Shown piece after piece: positions 15,453 through 23,677 of a stretch of 32,061 nucleotides of DNA (position 1 is the first letter of the stretch; each line of letters begins with the position of its first letter). The translations under genes were made by a program, and so were the position numbers. This stretch comes from CAYTET01 sp964436975 (GTDB taxonomy: Bacteria; Bacillota_I; Bacilli_A; Erysipelotrichales; Erysipelotrichaceae), in assembly GCA_964436975.1 (NCBI GenBank), contig CAYTET010000012.1:1-32061 (forward strand), in the 5' to 3' direction. Under the pieces are notes generated by a model. The model saw nothing but the letters and a program-made list of their open reading frames with translations. It had not been told where the DNA came from and ran no database searches.

Positions 15453-18152
15453 TTATTTCTTCTTCTCAGCCAGCCGGATAAACAGCTTGACTATTTCGAT
15501 GACCGGCATAACCGAGAAAGCCAGCGCCATAGCGGTGAAGAATTCAGCCGCATTGATGGAGGTAAACTCAAACAGACTGCTGATTGCCGGTATATAGATG
15601 ACCACGAAGGTCAGACCGACGGCCAGTAAGAACGAGCCGACCAGCCACCAGTTGAAAGTCTTAAGGGTCAGAATGGAGCCGCGCTGGCTGCGCATGGACA
15701 TCGCATGGAATATCTCGGCAAAATTCATGGTCAGAAAGGCCATGGTCATGCCGTCAGGCGAACCGACGGTCTGCAGCGCCGCCAGACTGACGGAGCCGTT
15801 CTGCATATACTCGCCCAGAAAATAGGAGGCAACCACAACAGCCGCCATATAAATGCCCTGCCAGATCATATCGGCCCCCGCGCCCTGGGAGAAGACAGAG
15901 TCATCCGCCGGCCGCGGCTGGCGCTTCATTACGTCATTCTCCGCTTTTTCCATGCCCAGGGCCAGACCCGGGGCACTGTCGGTGACCATATTGATCCACA
16001 GCAGATGCGCGGCCGTCAGAATATCGACGCCCATTACCGAAGCCGCAAAGACAACCAGCACTTCGGCCATGTTGGTTGAAAGCTGGAACTGCAGAACCTT
16101 GCGGACGTTATCATATATCTTGCGGCCTTCTTCCACCGCATTGACGATGGTGGCGAAGTTATCATCCGCCAGAACCATATCGGCTACTCCCTTAGTGACA
16201 TCGGTGCCGGTAATGCCCATTCCGATGCCGATATCCGCCGCTTTGATGGACGGGGCATCGTTGACGCCGTCACCGGTCATGGCCGTGACATAGCCCATCG
16301 AGCGGAAGGCCTTGACGATGCGGACTTTATGCTCCGGCTGAACCCGGGCAAAGACCGAATACTTCATAACCGCTTCCTTCAGCTGGGCTTCATTCATTCC
16401 TTCAATATCGGCGCCGACCATGGCCTGGCTGGAATCCGTGATAATACCCAGATCCTTGCCGATGGCAGCGGCGGTGTCGATGTGATCGCCGGTAATCATG
16501 ACCGGACGGATGCCGGCCTGGTTGCATTCCTTAATGGCACTGTATACTTCCGGACGGCAGGGATCGATCATCCCTTCAAAGCCGACAAAGACAAGCTCGT
16601 TTTCCAGATCTTTGGCTTCCATGCTGGCCGGCAGCCGGTCATAGACCCGGTAGCCCAGCCCCAGCACCCGCAGCGCCCGGTCGGCAAAGGCTTTGACCTG
16701 CTCGTTGATCCGGGCCATATCAGCTTCGGTCATCTTGACTGTCTGGCCCTTTTCATCCAGCAGGCCGGTGCAGTGAGTAAGAAGCATCTCACAGGCGCCC
16801 TTGGTATATTGGATATAATGTCCGTCTTTGGCATGGACGGTTGACATCATCTTGCGCATGGAATCAAACGGCGCTTCCCCGATACGGGGCTGGGCCTGCT
16901 CCAGCTGGTCTTTCGGCATCCCGTTGGCAAAGGCATAGTTGACCAGGGCCGCTTCAGTCGGTTCGCCGCTGGCAGCTGTCTGGCCGGATTTAATGACGGC
17001 ATCGCTGCACAGAGCCATGCCGGCCGCCAGCAATCTGACATCCGGGCCATAGGTATCAATGACCGTCATCTTATTCTGGGTCAGTGTGCCGGTCTTATCC
17101 GAGCAGATGACCTGGGTGCAGCCCAGTGTCTCCACGGCTGTCAGCTTGCGGATCAGCGCATTGCGCTTGGACATGGCCGTGACGCCGATTGAAAGAATGA
17201 TGGTGACAACCGCCGGCAGTCCTTCCGGAATGGCGGCAACCGCCAGCGCGACGGCCAGAATAAAGGTGTCCAGCAGCACATCAAAGATGCCCTTGGATGA
17301 CACCATGAAGAATTCTTCCCGGACCACGCCGTAGACAAAGACGAAGACGCAGATGCCTACAACCAGCTTGGTCAGCGTCTTGGAAAGCTCGGCCATCTTC
17401 TTCTGCAGCGGGGTCTGGTCATTCTCCACCTGATTCAAAGCATCGGCAATATGGCCCATTTCGGTATCCATGCCGATGCTGACGATAACCGCCGTGCCCC
17501 GGCCGTAAACGATGGTTGAGCCGCTGTACAGCATATTGGTCCGGTCACCCAGCGGGATGTCCAGACTGTTCTTCTGCAGCATCAGCATATCGACAAACTT
17601 GCTGACAGGCACACTTTCGCCCGTCAGAGCGGCTTCCTCAACTTTCAGGGAATGGCTTTCCAAAATCCGGCAGTCAGCCGGTATGGCATCGCCCGCCTCC
17701 AGAATCAGGACATCGCCGATGGTAAGATCTTCGCTTTTAATTACTTTAACCGTACCGTCCCGCAGCACTTTGGAAGTGGCGGCCGTCATTTCTTTGAGGG
17801 CATCGATGGCCTGTTCGGCCTTTGACTCCTGAACAACGCCCAGCACGGTGTTGACAATAACCACAAACAGGATAATAAACAGATCCGCATATGACTCATT
17901 GGCATTGCGGACAACATTCTGGTATATGGTTGTCACTGTCGAAATGGCAGCGGCACTCAGCAGCATGATGATCATCGGATCAGCCAGTGATGCCATAAAC
18001 TTATGCAGCAGCGTTTCTTTGGGAGGATCGGCCAGTTTGTTGAGACCGAACCGGCCTATTCTTTCCGCGGCCTGGCTTTCGGTCAGACCGGCCGGTGTCG
18101 CCTGCACTTCTTTCAGCACATCGGCGGTAGTCATCAGATAGTATTTGTTCAT
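15453..18152 (-). CDS. Calcium-transporting P-type ATPase (type IIA, PMR1/YloB-like)
   Basis: This 899-residue membrane pump should export Ca2+, or Mn2+, at the cost of ATP. The order is a cation-ATPase N-domain (1-75), an actuator domain with LTGES (176-180), M4 with AAIPEGLPAVV (307-315), the phosphorylation site SDKTGTLTQNK with Asp352, and the hinge TGDGVNDAPSIKAADIGIGMG. M6 has NMVTDSAPGLALG and the C-terminus has four more helices. The PEGLP and NMVTD motifs fit SERCA/PMR1 calcium sites and not Na/K pumps. It lies divergent from yggS and directly upstream of tsaE; no functional link to t6A synthesis is evident. Confidence 0.93.
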   Translation of the reverse strand: MNKYYLMTTADVLKEVQATPAGLTESQAAERIGRFGLNKLADPPKETLLHKFMASLADPMIIMLLSAAAISTVTTIYQNVVRNANESYADLFIILFVVIVNTVLGVVQESKAEQAIDALKEMTAATSKVLRDGTVKVIKSEDLTIGDVLILEAGDAIPADCRILESHSLKVEEAALTGESVPVSKFVDMLMLQKNSLDIPLGDRTNMLYSGSTIVYGRGTAVIVSIGMDTEMGHIADALNQVENDQTPLQKKMAELSKTLTKLVVGICVFVFVYGVVREEFFMVSSKGIFDVLLDTFILAVALAVAAIPEGLPAVVTIILSIGVTAMSKRNALIRKLTAVETLGCTQVICSDKTGTLTQNKMTVIDTYGPDVRLLAAGMALCSDAVIKSGQTAASGEPTEAALVNYAFANGMPKDQLEQAQPRIGEAPFDSMRKMMSTVHAKDGHYIQYTKGACEMLLTHCTGLLDEKGQTVKMTEADMARINEQVKAFADRALRVLGLGYRVYDRLPASMEAKDLENELVFVGFEGMIDPCRPEVYSAIKECNQAGIRPVMITGDHIDTAAAIGKDLGIITDSSQAMVGADIEGMNEAQLKEAVMKYSVFARVQPEHKVRIVKAFRSMGYVTAMTGDGVNDAPSIKAADIGIGMGITGTDVTKGVADMVLADDNFATIVNAVEEGRKIYDNVRKVLQFQLSTNMAEVLVVFAASVMGVDILTAAHLLWINMVTDSAPGLALGMEKAENDVMKRQPRPADDSVFSQGAGADMIWQGIYMAAVVVASYFLGEYMQNGSVSLAALQTVGSPDGMTMAFLTMNFAEIFHAMSMRSQRGSILTLKTFNWWLVGSFLLAVGLTFVVIYIPAISSLFEFTSINAAEFFTAMALAFSVMPVIEIVKLFIRLAEKKK

Positions 18153-18188
18153 AATCTGCTGCCTCTTTCCCTTTTTTTTGCTCTGTTG

Positions 18189-18217
18189 ATTTTATCACAA
18201 CCATACCTTCATTTCCA
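18189..18217 (-). promoter_or_regulatory. Putative promoter of the P-type ATPase / t6A operon
   Basis: On the minus strand TGGAAA (18212-18217), a 17-bp spacer and TAAAAT (18189-18194) precede the ATG at 18152 by about 36 bp. The -35 is only a 4 of 6 match. Confidence 0.45.
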
Positions 18218-18311
18218 TACACCCGGCGCCTATTAGATAAGGCGGCGTTAATTTTCCGGCTCCGGCCTGATTATCTTTATATCAGCCTGATTAATCTGCA
18301 AAGGCCGGCTT

Positions 18312-18340
18312 TTCACTTTTATCCGGTCATGCGCTATAAT
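18312..18340 (+). promoter_or_regulatory. yggS promoter, apparently giving a leaderless transcript
   Basis: TTCACT (18312-18317), a 17-bp spacer and a perfect TATAAT (18335-18340) lie immediately before the ATG at 18347. Transcription would begin at or within a base or two of the start codon. No Shine-Dalgarno sequence is present and an in-frame TGA sits at 18341-18343. Confidence 0.65.
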
Positions 18341-18346
18341 TGAGCC

Positions 18347-18991
18347 ATGGAAAACGAACTTTTTGCCTTACGGGATAAAATCGTGGTTGTCAGCAAGAAC
18401 CACAGTCTCAAAGAAATGAAACCGCTGTATGACCAGGGTTTTCATGTCTTCGGGGAAAACCGCGTGCAGGAACTAGTCAGCAAGCAGGTTAATGACATGC
18501 CGGCGGCCCAATGGCACATGATCGGCCATCTGCAGCGCAACAAGGTGAAATATGCGGTTAAATACTGTCAGATGATCCAGTCGGTCGATTCGCTGGCCCT
18601 GCTGCAGGATATTGATGCCGCCTCCGGCAAAGACGGCCGGACCATGGATGTGCTGCTGCAGGTCAATATCGCCCGGGAAGCGACCAAATTCGGCTTGGAA
18701 ACCGCCCAGGTCGAACCGGTCATCCGCCAGGCGGCCTGTTTAAACAATGTCAATATCCGCGGCCTGATGGTGATCGGGCCCCATGTCGATGACCCGGACA
18801 GCATCCGGCAGGTCTTTGCCGAAGGCCGGCAGCTGTTTGACCGGCTTAAGGCCATCCGGCAGTCCAACCTTCATTTTGACACCCTGTCCATGGGAATGAG
18901 CCAGGACTATAAAATTGCCCTGGAGTGCGGCAGCACCATGCTGCGGCTGGGCCATATCATGTTTGGCCTGTCCGGGGGGACGATGCGATGA
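18347..18991 (+). CDS. YggS-family pyridoxal 5'-phosphate homeostasis protein
   Basis: This 214-residue PLP-binding protein has the fold-type III barrel seen in YggS/PROSC, which keeps PLP and amino-acid pools balanced. The PLP lysine is Lys17 in VVVSKNHS. Later blocks FGENRVQEL, WHMIGHLQRNK, MIQSVDSL, VLLQVNIAREATKFGL, LMVIGP and LSMGMSQDY are all typical. In most relatives the PLP lysine is near residue 35, so about 20 N-terminal residues (the first helix) are absent. An in-frame stop just upstream excludes a longer start. Translation appears leaderless. It overlaps the methyltransferase gene by 4 nt (ATGA). Confidence 0.92.
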   Translation: MENELFALRDKIVVVSKNHSLKEMKPLYDQGFHVFGENRVQELVSKQVNDMPAAQWHMIGHLQRNKVKYAVKYCQMIQSVDSLALLQDIDAASGKDGRTMDVLLQVNIAREATKFGLETAQVEPVIRQAACLNNVNIRGLMVIGPHVDDPDSIRQVFAEGRQLFDRLKAIRQSNLHFDTLSMGMSQDYKIALECGSTMLRLGHIMFGLSGGTMR

Positions 18992-19479
18992 TGTATACCA
19001 GCTATCTTAAAACCGTCATCGGTCTGCTGGCGGTCATCGGCGATGAAAGCAGTGTTTATTTCATCCGTCGCACCGACCGCATCCGCACTAACCAGCACAG
19101 CGCCGCCACCGAAATGATGGCTGGCCAGCTGGCCGAATACTTTGACGGCCGGCGCAAAGAATTCACCGTGCCGATCGTTATCAGCGGCACCCCTTTTCAA
19201 AAAGAAGTCTACCAGGCCCTGCATGACCAAGTGGCCTTTGGCCAGACCATCAGCTACAAGCAGCTGGCCGCAGCCTGCGGCCACCCCAACGCCAGCCGGG
19301 CGGTCGGTCAGGCCATGAATAAAAATGGTCTGCTCATCGTGGTGCCCTGCCACCGGGTGATTGCCGCTGACGGCACTTTGGGCGGCTTCGGTTTGGGTCT
19401 GCCGGCCAAAAAGAAACTGCTGGCCATCGAGCATCCGCTTACACCCCAGATGAAAGAAAAACTGAAAGGATGGTTATAA
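18988..19479 (+). CDS. ogt: Methylated-DNA--[protein]-cysteine S-methyltransferase
   Basis: This 163-residue suicide repair protein removes alkyl groups from O6-alkylguanine. The active site VVPCHRV carries Cys121, and the helix-turn-helix block FGQTISYKQLAAACGHPNASRAVGQAMNKN precedes it. The downstream GGFGLGLPAKKKLLAIE replaces the more usual GYxGGxxxKxxLL and is conserved enough to be functional. The N-terminal domain is short, as in Ogt-type proteins. The start at 18988 overlaps the yggS stop (ATGA) and has GGGGGG upstream; an alternative ATG follows directly at 18991. Confidence 0.93.
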   Translation: MMYTSYLKTVIGLLAVIGDESSVYFIRRTDRIRTNQHSAATEMMAGQLAEYFDGRRKEFTVPIVISGTPFQKEVYQALHDQVAFGQTISYKQLAAACGHPNASRAVGQAMNKNGLLIVVPCHRVIAADGTLGGFGLGLPAKKKLLAIEHPLTPQMKEKLKGWL

Positions 19480-19484
19480 ATATT

Positions 19485-20102
19485 ATGCAATTAACATGGT
19501 TAGGTCATTCCTGCTTCAAACTTGTCAGCGCCGGTTCAGCGGTCATCTTTGACCCGTATGCCCCCGACAGCGTGCCGGGCTATCCCCCGCTGCAGCAGCA
19601 GGCCGACATCGTGCTGACCAGTCATCAGCATGATGATCACAATTACACCAAGGCTGTCACAATCATCAATCCTGATACCAAGGCCTTCCGCATTGACTAT
19701 TTCGACACTTATCATGATGATGTCCAGGGTGCCAAGCGCGGCAGCAACCGCGTCTATATCGTCGCAGCGGAAAACATGCGGCTGGCCCATCTGGGTGATC
19801 TGGGCTGTGATCTGACGGACCGCCAGATTGAAACACTGAAAAACATTGATGTCCTGCTGATTCCGGTGGGCGGCTTCTTTACCATTGACGGCAATAAGGC
19901 AGCTGAAATTGTCAGCCTGCTGTCGCCCCGGCTGACCATCCCGATGCACTATAAAGGTCCCGGTTTCGGCTATGATGCCATTTCCGATGCCAGCCAGTTT
20001 CTGAGCCATTTCCCGCAGGCCGTCACCCTCAGCACCAATACGATTGAGATTACGGCTGACCAGCCGGCCGGCGTAACCGTTTTAGCGCGGCCGGAATTCT
20101 AA
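19485..20102 (+). CDS. UPF0173-like MBL-fold metal-dependent hydrolase
   Basis: This 205-residue metallo-beta-lactamase-fold protein starts with the family block MQLTWLGHSCFKL. Its metal site is SHQHDDHNY (HxHxDH), and further ligands lie in LAHLGDLG and IPMHYKG. The family is related to UlaG and broad metal-dependent hydrolases; the substrate is unknown. I prefer the ATG at 19485 because it matches the family N-terminus. An in-frame ATG at 19470 would overlap the methyltransferase gene by 10 nt and has the AAAGG directly against it. It is the last gene of the plus-strand operon. Confidence 0.88.
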   Translation: MQLTWLGHSCFKLVSAGSAVIFDPYAPDSVPGYPPLQQQADIVLTSHQHDDHNYTKAVTIINPDTKAFRIDYFDTYHDDVQGAKRGSNRVYIVAAENMRLAHLGDLGCDLTDRQIETLKNIDVLLIPVGGFFTIDGNKAAEIVSLLSPRLTIPMHYKGPGFGYDAISDASQFLSHFPQAVTLSTNTIEITADQPAGVTVLARPEF

Positions 20103-20119
20103 ATATAACTATATTGGTA

Positions 20120-20160
20120 AAAAATGACTGCCGGCGTATCATGCCGGCAGTCTTTCTTTA
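20120..20160. terminator. Bidirectional intrinsic terminator between convergent operons
   Basis: A perfect 10-bp stem (GACTGCCGGC, 20126-20135, with 20143-20152) has a 7-nt loop. It is followed by TTTCTTT on the plus strand and by ATTTTTTACC on the minus strand. It serves both the MBL-hydrolase gene and gatD. Confidence 0.92.
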
Positions 20161-20856
20161 TTCGTCAATAATGGCTTTAGGATTCTGCATCTCCGCCAGC
20201 CGCAGCTGGTAGGCTTTTTCACTCTGCTCTAGAAAGGCCGGTTTGGCCGCACTGCCCATCTGCTGCAGCAGCCAGCCGGTAAAGGCCGGATTTAATACCA
20301 GCAGCGGTCCGATCAGCGAAGTGCCCATAAAGTTATGGTCCACTACCCCTTCCAGTCCGCCCAGCCCGCTGCGGCCGTAGCCGCGCTGCACGGTAGCAAA
20401 AGGAGCCATGCTGGTTGTGATATCGCTGCTGCGGCTGGTAAAAGCCGTCAGCACGCAGCCGCCGGCCGTTCCCAGAAAGAACCCGTTGCAGCGGCTGTCC
20501 GGATGGCTGACCGCCCGGATATCATACAGACCCAGACCGGCAACTGTCTGGCTGCCACAGACAATGCTCTGGCCGAATATCTCCATGGCATTGCCGGTGA
20601 ACAGCAGCCGCCGGCCGGCACCGATAGCCGCTTTGATCTGGTCCGTATAAGGCTTCAGCGCTTCAATAGCATACTGCTGGCCGCTTTCCGGCATGGTTCC
20701 GCAGTAAGTAAGATCGCAGTCAGTCAGAAAAGCCGGCTTATCACCCAGATGGGTCATGACAGTTTCGGCCTGGGGCAGACACTGCTGCAGATACCTGAAA
20801 TTGCCGCTGTCCCCGCACAGATTGGCAATTTCCGGATACAAGTACTCTATTTTCAT
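20158..20856 (-). CDS. gatD: GatD-like lipid II isoglutaminyl synthase subunit lacking the catalytic Cys and His
   Basis: GatD normally hydrolyses glutamine and passes ammonia to MurT for amidation of D-Glu in lipid II. This 232-residue protein has the family start IEYLYPEIANLCGDSGNF and the C-terminal GTSLIGPLLVLNPAF. The nucleophile region reads LLFTGNAMEIFG (84-95) where active enzymes have ICGGYQxLG, so no Cys is present there. The catalytic His of GTYLHGPLL is Ile182. The usual GGGxDxEQ loop also differs (YCGTMPESGQ). It overlaps murT by 4 nt. Either it is a structural partner with ammonia from elsewhere, or it has another activity. The gene symbol reflects homology and synteny, not proven function. 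Confidence 0.85.
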   Translation of the reverse strand: MKIEYLYPEIANLCGDSGNFRYLQQCLPQAETVMTHLGDKPAFLTDCDLTYCGTMPESGQQYAIEALKPYTDQIKAAIGAGRRLLFTGNAMEIFGQSIVCGSQTVAGLGLYDIRAVSHPDSRCNGFFLGTAGGCVLTAFTSRSSDITTSMAPFATVQRGYGRSGLGGLEGVVDHNFMGTSLIGPLLVLNPAFTGWLLQQMGSAAKPAFLEQSEKAYQLRLAEMQNPKAIIDE

Positions 20857-22220
20857 TTCTGGCCACCTCCGGTATTATGCCGGTCCAGCTTTTCAATCAG
20901 TGCCGGCAGTTCACCGACTCTGAACAGGTCGAACATAATGAATATCTTATCGCACAATTCCGGTCTGAAGGCTGCCGCGGCTTCATCCATATTCCGCACC
21001 GCTATGATTTTAGCTTCATCAATGCCGGCTATCAGCAGCCGCAGTTTGTTGTCCTGATACCGCGGGCCGTAGACAATTATCTGGCTGATATCAGCCCCGG
21101 TTAAAAACTCGTAGTCAACATCATAGGCCCAGCTGATATTCTCACTGCCGACCTTCTCATAGAAAGTGTCATCGAAGGTCATGATGACAGTTTTGGTGCC
21201 GGCGGTATCGGCAATCTGCTCCAGACAGCGGCTGACCGCTACCGGGTTGAGTCCCTTGGCCATCAGGGCGGTTATCGGACGGCCGCAGGCCGTTCCATGC
21301 TGCAGCCGGCTGGCTACCACTTTCAGTCCGGCTAAAGAAGCGGCTGTTTCGGCCGGCGTCAGGCCGAATTCCAGCAGCGCGCAGGCCGCCAGCAGCGAAT
21401 CATAGATGTTATATACCGCCATATCGCACAGCGGAATATCCATACTCTTACCGTCATAAACCAGCCGGCCGGTCTGACTGACCGGATCGGCTTTGACCAG
21501 CCGGTAATCAGCGGCCGGGGAATGATAGCCGCAGTTTTCACAGTGCACCGTGCCGATATTATGATAGCGGCGCATATCCCAGACCAAAGGCTTATGACAG
21601 ACCGGACAGATGCGGGCATCATTGACAATGTTATTGCGGGCCGCCGGTTCAAAATCCTGCCGGTCAAAGCTGTAATAGCGCTTCTGATTGGCCGGACCGA
21701 GCTGATTGGAAATCGGATCATCCGCATTAAGCAGCAGCCGGCTTTCCGCCGGCAGCGCTGAATTGATAAAATCACGAATATACTCCGGATGCGGGTTGCG
21801 CCGCATGGAATCCCTGAACAGGTCAGTTACCGCAATCAGTTCCGGCTTCAGATAAGGATACAGCAGCCGGCTGGACCGCTCATCGCATTCAATTACCCCG
21901 ATGTCAGCCTTGCAGCGGCCGCTTAAGGTATCGCATGTCAGCAAAGCGGCAATGACACCGGTCTGGATATTGGCTCCCTTGCTGTTGGAAACAACCTTGC
22001 GGCCCGTATTTGTCAGGGCCTGGGCAATCAGGTTGGTAACAGTTGTTTTGCCGTTGGTGCCCGTTACCGCAATTATTCGTTCCGGCTTGGGCATCCGCTC
22101 CAGAATATCCGGGCAGATCTTCAAAGCAATTACGCCGGGCATCTGGGTGGCGTTTCGTCCCAGCAGTTTCAGTGCGGCCCGGACCAGTTTGCCGGCCGCC
22201 ATGGCTAACCACAGTCTCAT
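20853..22220 (-). CDS. murT: MurT-like lipid II isoglutaminyl synthase subunit (Mur ligase fold)
   Basis: This 455-residue ATP-dependent ligase subunit should amidate the alpha-carboxyl of D-Glu in lipid II. It has the P-loop TGTNGKTT (53-60), the Mur ligase central domain and a Cys4 zinc ribbon (Cys205, 208, 227, 230) as in known MurT. The C-terminal DUF1727 domain contains ENISWAYDVDYEFL. Some usual motifs are altered: LFRDQLDRYGE reads LFRDSMRRNPHPEY, and the KNPxGxN region reads MAKGLNPVAV. The start at 22220 fits the family N-terminus and has GAGGGA upstream; an ATG 12 nt earlier lacks a ribosome site. The gene is co-transcribed with the GatD-like gene. Confidence 0.9.
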   Translation of the reverse strand: MRLWLAMAAGKLVRAALKLLGRNATQMPGVIALKICPDILERMPKPERIIAVTGTNGKTTVTNLIAQALTNTGRKVVSNSKGANIQTGVIAALLTCDTLSGRCKADIGVIECDERSSRLLYPYLKPELIAVTDLFRDSMRRNPHPEYIRDFINSALPAESRLLLNADDPISNQLGPANQKRYYSFDRQDFEPAARNNIVNDARICPVCHKPLVWDMRRYHNIGTVHCENCGYHSPAADYRLVKADPVSQTGRLVYDGKSMDIPLCDMAVYNIYDSLLAACALLEFGLTPAETAASLAGLKVVASRLQHGTACGRPITALMAKGLNPVAVSRCLEQIADTAGTKTVIMTFDDTFYEKVGSENISWAYDVDYEFLTGADISQIIVYGPRYQDNKLRLLIAGIDEAKIIAVRNMDEAAAAFRPELCDKIFIMFDLFRVGELPALIEKLDRHNTGGGQK

Positions 22221-22263
22221 AGTATCCCTCATTTCGAGTTTAATTATACTTCATTACGCCCTT

Positions 22264-22292
22264 ATTATTTACCCCGATTATGACTTTGTCAG
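22264..22292 (-). promoter_or_regulatory. Putative murT-gatD promoter
   Basis: On the minus strand CTGACA (22287-22292), a 17-bp spacer and AATAAT (22264-22269) give a good promoter. A second, perfect TATAAT lies nearer the gene at 22243-22248 but has no matching -35. Confidence 0.55.
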
Positions 22293-22361
22293 CATTCATG
22301 GCAATTCCTGCAACCTCCACGGACCGCTTAAGCTGTCAGAAGGCATACTGGGCAGAGCATC

Positions 22362-22383
22362 AAAAAACACCGCCGCGGCGGTG
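22362..22383 (-). terminator. Intrinsic terminator of the PTS-MATE-HAD operon
   Basis: The palindrome CACCGCCGCGGCGGTG (22368-22383) is followed on the minus strand by TTTTTT. It begins 32 bp after the HAD gene end and closes the long carbohydrate operon. Confidence 0.92.
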
Positions 22384-22415
22384 CTGGTAAAAAAGGAAGT
22401 CTCTGTCAGCCGGAA

Positions 22416-23096
22416 TCAGCCGGCCGCCTGGACCGGGCTGGCCGGAATTGCCGGCAGAAAAGTCTCAATTTCACCCAGCGCGTCAAAAAGATAATCAGCC
22501 TGGCTCTGGTCAATGCCAAAATGAATATCCCGGCGGGCCAGCACCGTCATGCCGGCGGCTTTGCCGGAGGCGATGCCAAACCGGGAATCCTCAATGACCA
22601 GACACTGGCGGCTGGTCAGGCCAAACCGGGCCGCCGCATAAAGATAGATGTCCGGAGCCGGCTTGCTGGCTTTGAAATCACGTCCTGATACAATCAGATC
22701 AAAGCAGTCTTTCAGACCGCATTCCGTCAGGGCTTTGTCAATATAGGCCGGGGCACTGGAAGAACAGCAGGCAAGCTTCAATTCTCTTTGCCGCAGGTCA
22801 CTGATGACCCCTTTAACTTCCGGAAACATAATATCCGCAAAATTCAGCGCCGCAAACCGCTTATCATGGTATTCATGGAGCCTTTGGCCAAAAGTAGCCG
22901 GATCATCCGCCGGGTCAATCTTTTTGACAATTTCACTCCACAGATTCAGCTGCGGGTTGGCTCCGATCCAGACATGAAAAATAGCCGGATCGGATTTAAG
23001 GTGATTCTCCCTGATGAAGTCAGCACTGACCTGCTGGTCAAAGACCTCTGAATCAGTGATTACGCCATCCAAATCAAACAGGACCGCCTTAATCAT
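22416..23096 (-). CDS. HAD-superfamily sugar-phosphate phosphatase/phosphomutase (beta-phosphoglucomutase-like)
   Basis: This 226-residue HAD subfamily IA enzyme has motif I VLFDLDGVITDSE (nucleophile Asp8, acid/base Asp10), a helical cap and motif II CCSSSAP. Motif III lies in FKASKPAPDIYLYAA and motif IV is LVIEDSRFGI. The DGVITDSE form is common in beta-phosphoglucomutases and sugar-phosphate phosphatases. The start at 23096 follows GGAAAAGGGACC and overlaps the previous gene by 8 nt; an in-frame start at 23147 has no family support. As the last gene of the PTS operon it probably acts on a phosphorylated sugar made by that pathway. The exact reaction is not predictable. Confidence 0.85.
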   Translation of the reverse strand: MIKAVLFDLDGVITDSEVFDQQVSADFIRENHLKSDPAIFHVWIGANPQLNLWSEIVKKIDPADDPATFGQRLHEYHDKRFAALNFADIMFPEVKGVISDLRQRELKLACCSSSAPAYIDKALTECGLKDCFDLIVSGRDFKASKPAPDIYLYAAARFGLTSRQCLVIEDSRFGIASGKAAGMTVLARRDIHFGIDQSQADYLFDALGEIETFLPAIPASPVQAAG

Positions 23097-23664
23097 GAAG
23101 GTCCCTTTTCCTGCTGATGATTTTTTCAAACATGCTCTGGCCATCACGGCTCCGGATGCGCTGCTTGAATGATGTCACCCGCATATTAGGCCCTGACTTA
23201 TCACGGTAGTATTTCTGAAGAGCCGATGTTACACCGTGCAGATTGGTGCTGGGATAGATCATTACCTGGGTATTGTCCTGCTTATCCAGAAAAACAATTT
23301 CGCAGTTATTATTGGCCGGCTTTACTTCCCAGGAAACAAATTTATCGTTGGGAATCTGCAGGTACTCCTTATGACCGTCACTGCCATAGTAATAAAAAAC
23401 AACGAAATTATCATAGACAGCCAGAGCCGTCTGATTGCGGTTAAGAAAAACTACCAGGGAAAAAGCCGCAATGGCGATGACAAAGAAATACCATTTATCA
23501 GGAAGCAGCGCAATCATGATCAGACAGATTGCCACCATGACAAAATAGTAGAGATAGGGACGGCCGCTGACACGGCATAACTCCCTGTCATCAGCGCCTA
23601 TTTGCAGCCGGCTGCTAAACAGCCTCTTGCTGTCAGCCAGTTTATACGCACTCTGTTCGTTCAT
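23089..23664 (-). CDS. Small two-helix membrane protein of unknown function
   Basis: I do not recognise this 191-residue protein. Two hydrophobic helices (about 38-54 and 58-74) form a hairpin after a charged N-terminus. They are followed by a soluble part rich in beta-strand pattern (ALAVYDNFVVFYYYGSDGHKEYLQIPNDKFVSWEV), which resembles bacterial PH-like domains in layout. The C-terminus is very basic (KQRIRSRDGQSMFEKIISRKRD). The ATG at 23664 has AAGGGGG upstream. It lies 13 bp after the MATE gene and overlaps the HAD gene, so it belongs to the same transcript. A structural or regulatory role for the neighbouring transporter is possible but untested. Confidence 0.75.
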   Translation of the reverse strand: MNEQSAYKLADSKRLFSSRLQIGADDRELCRVSGRPYLYYFVMVAICLIMIALLPDKWYFFVIAIAAFSLVVFLNRNQTALAVYDNFVVFYYYGSDGHKEYLQIPNDKFVSWEVKPANNNCEIVFLDKQDNTQVMIYPSTNLHGVTSALQKYYRDKSGPNMRVTSFKQRIRSRDGQSMFEKIISRKRDLHD

Positions 23665-23677
23665 GTTTGCCCCCTTT

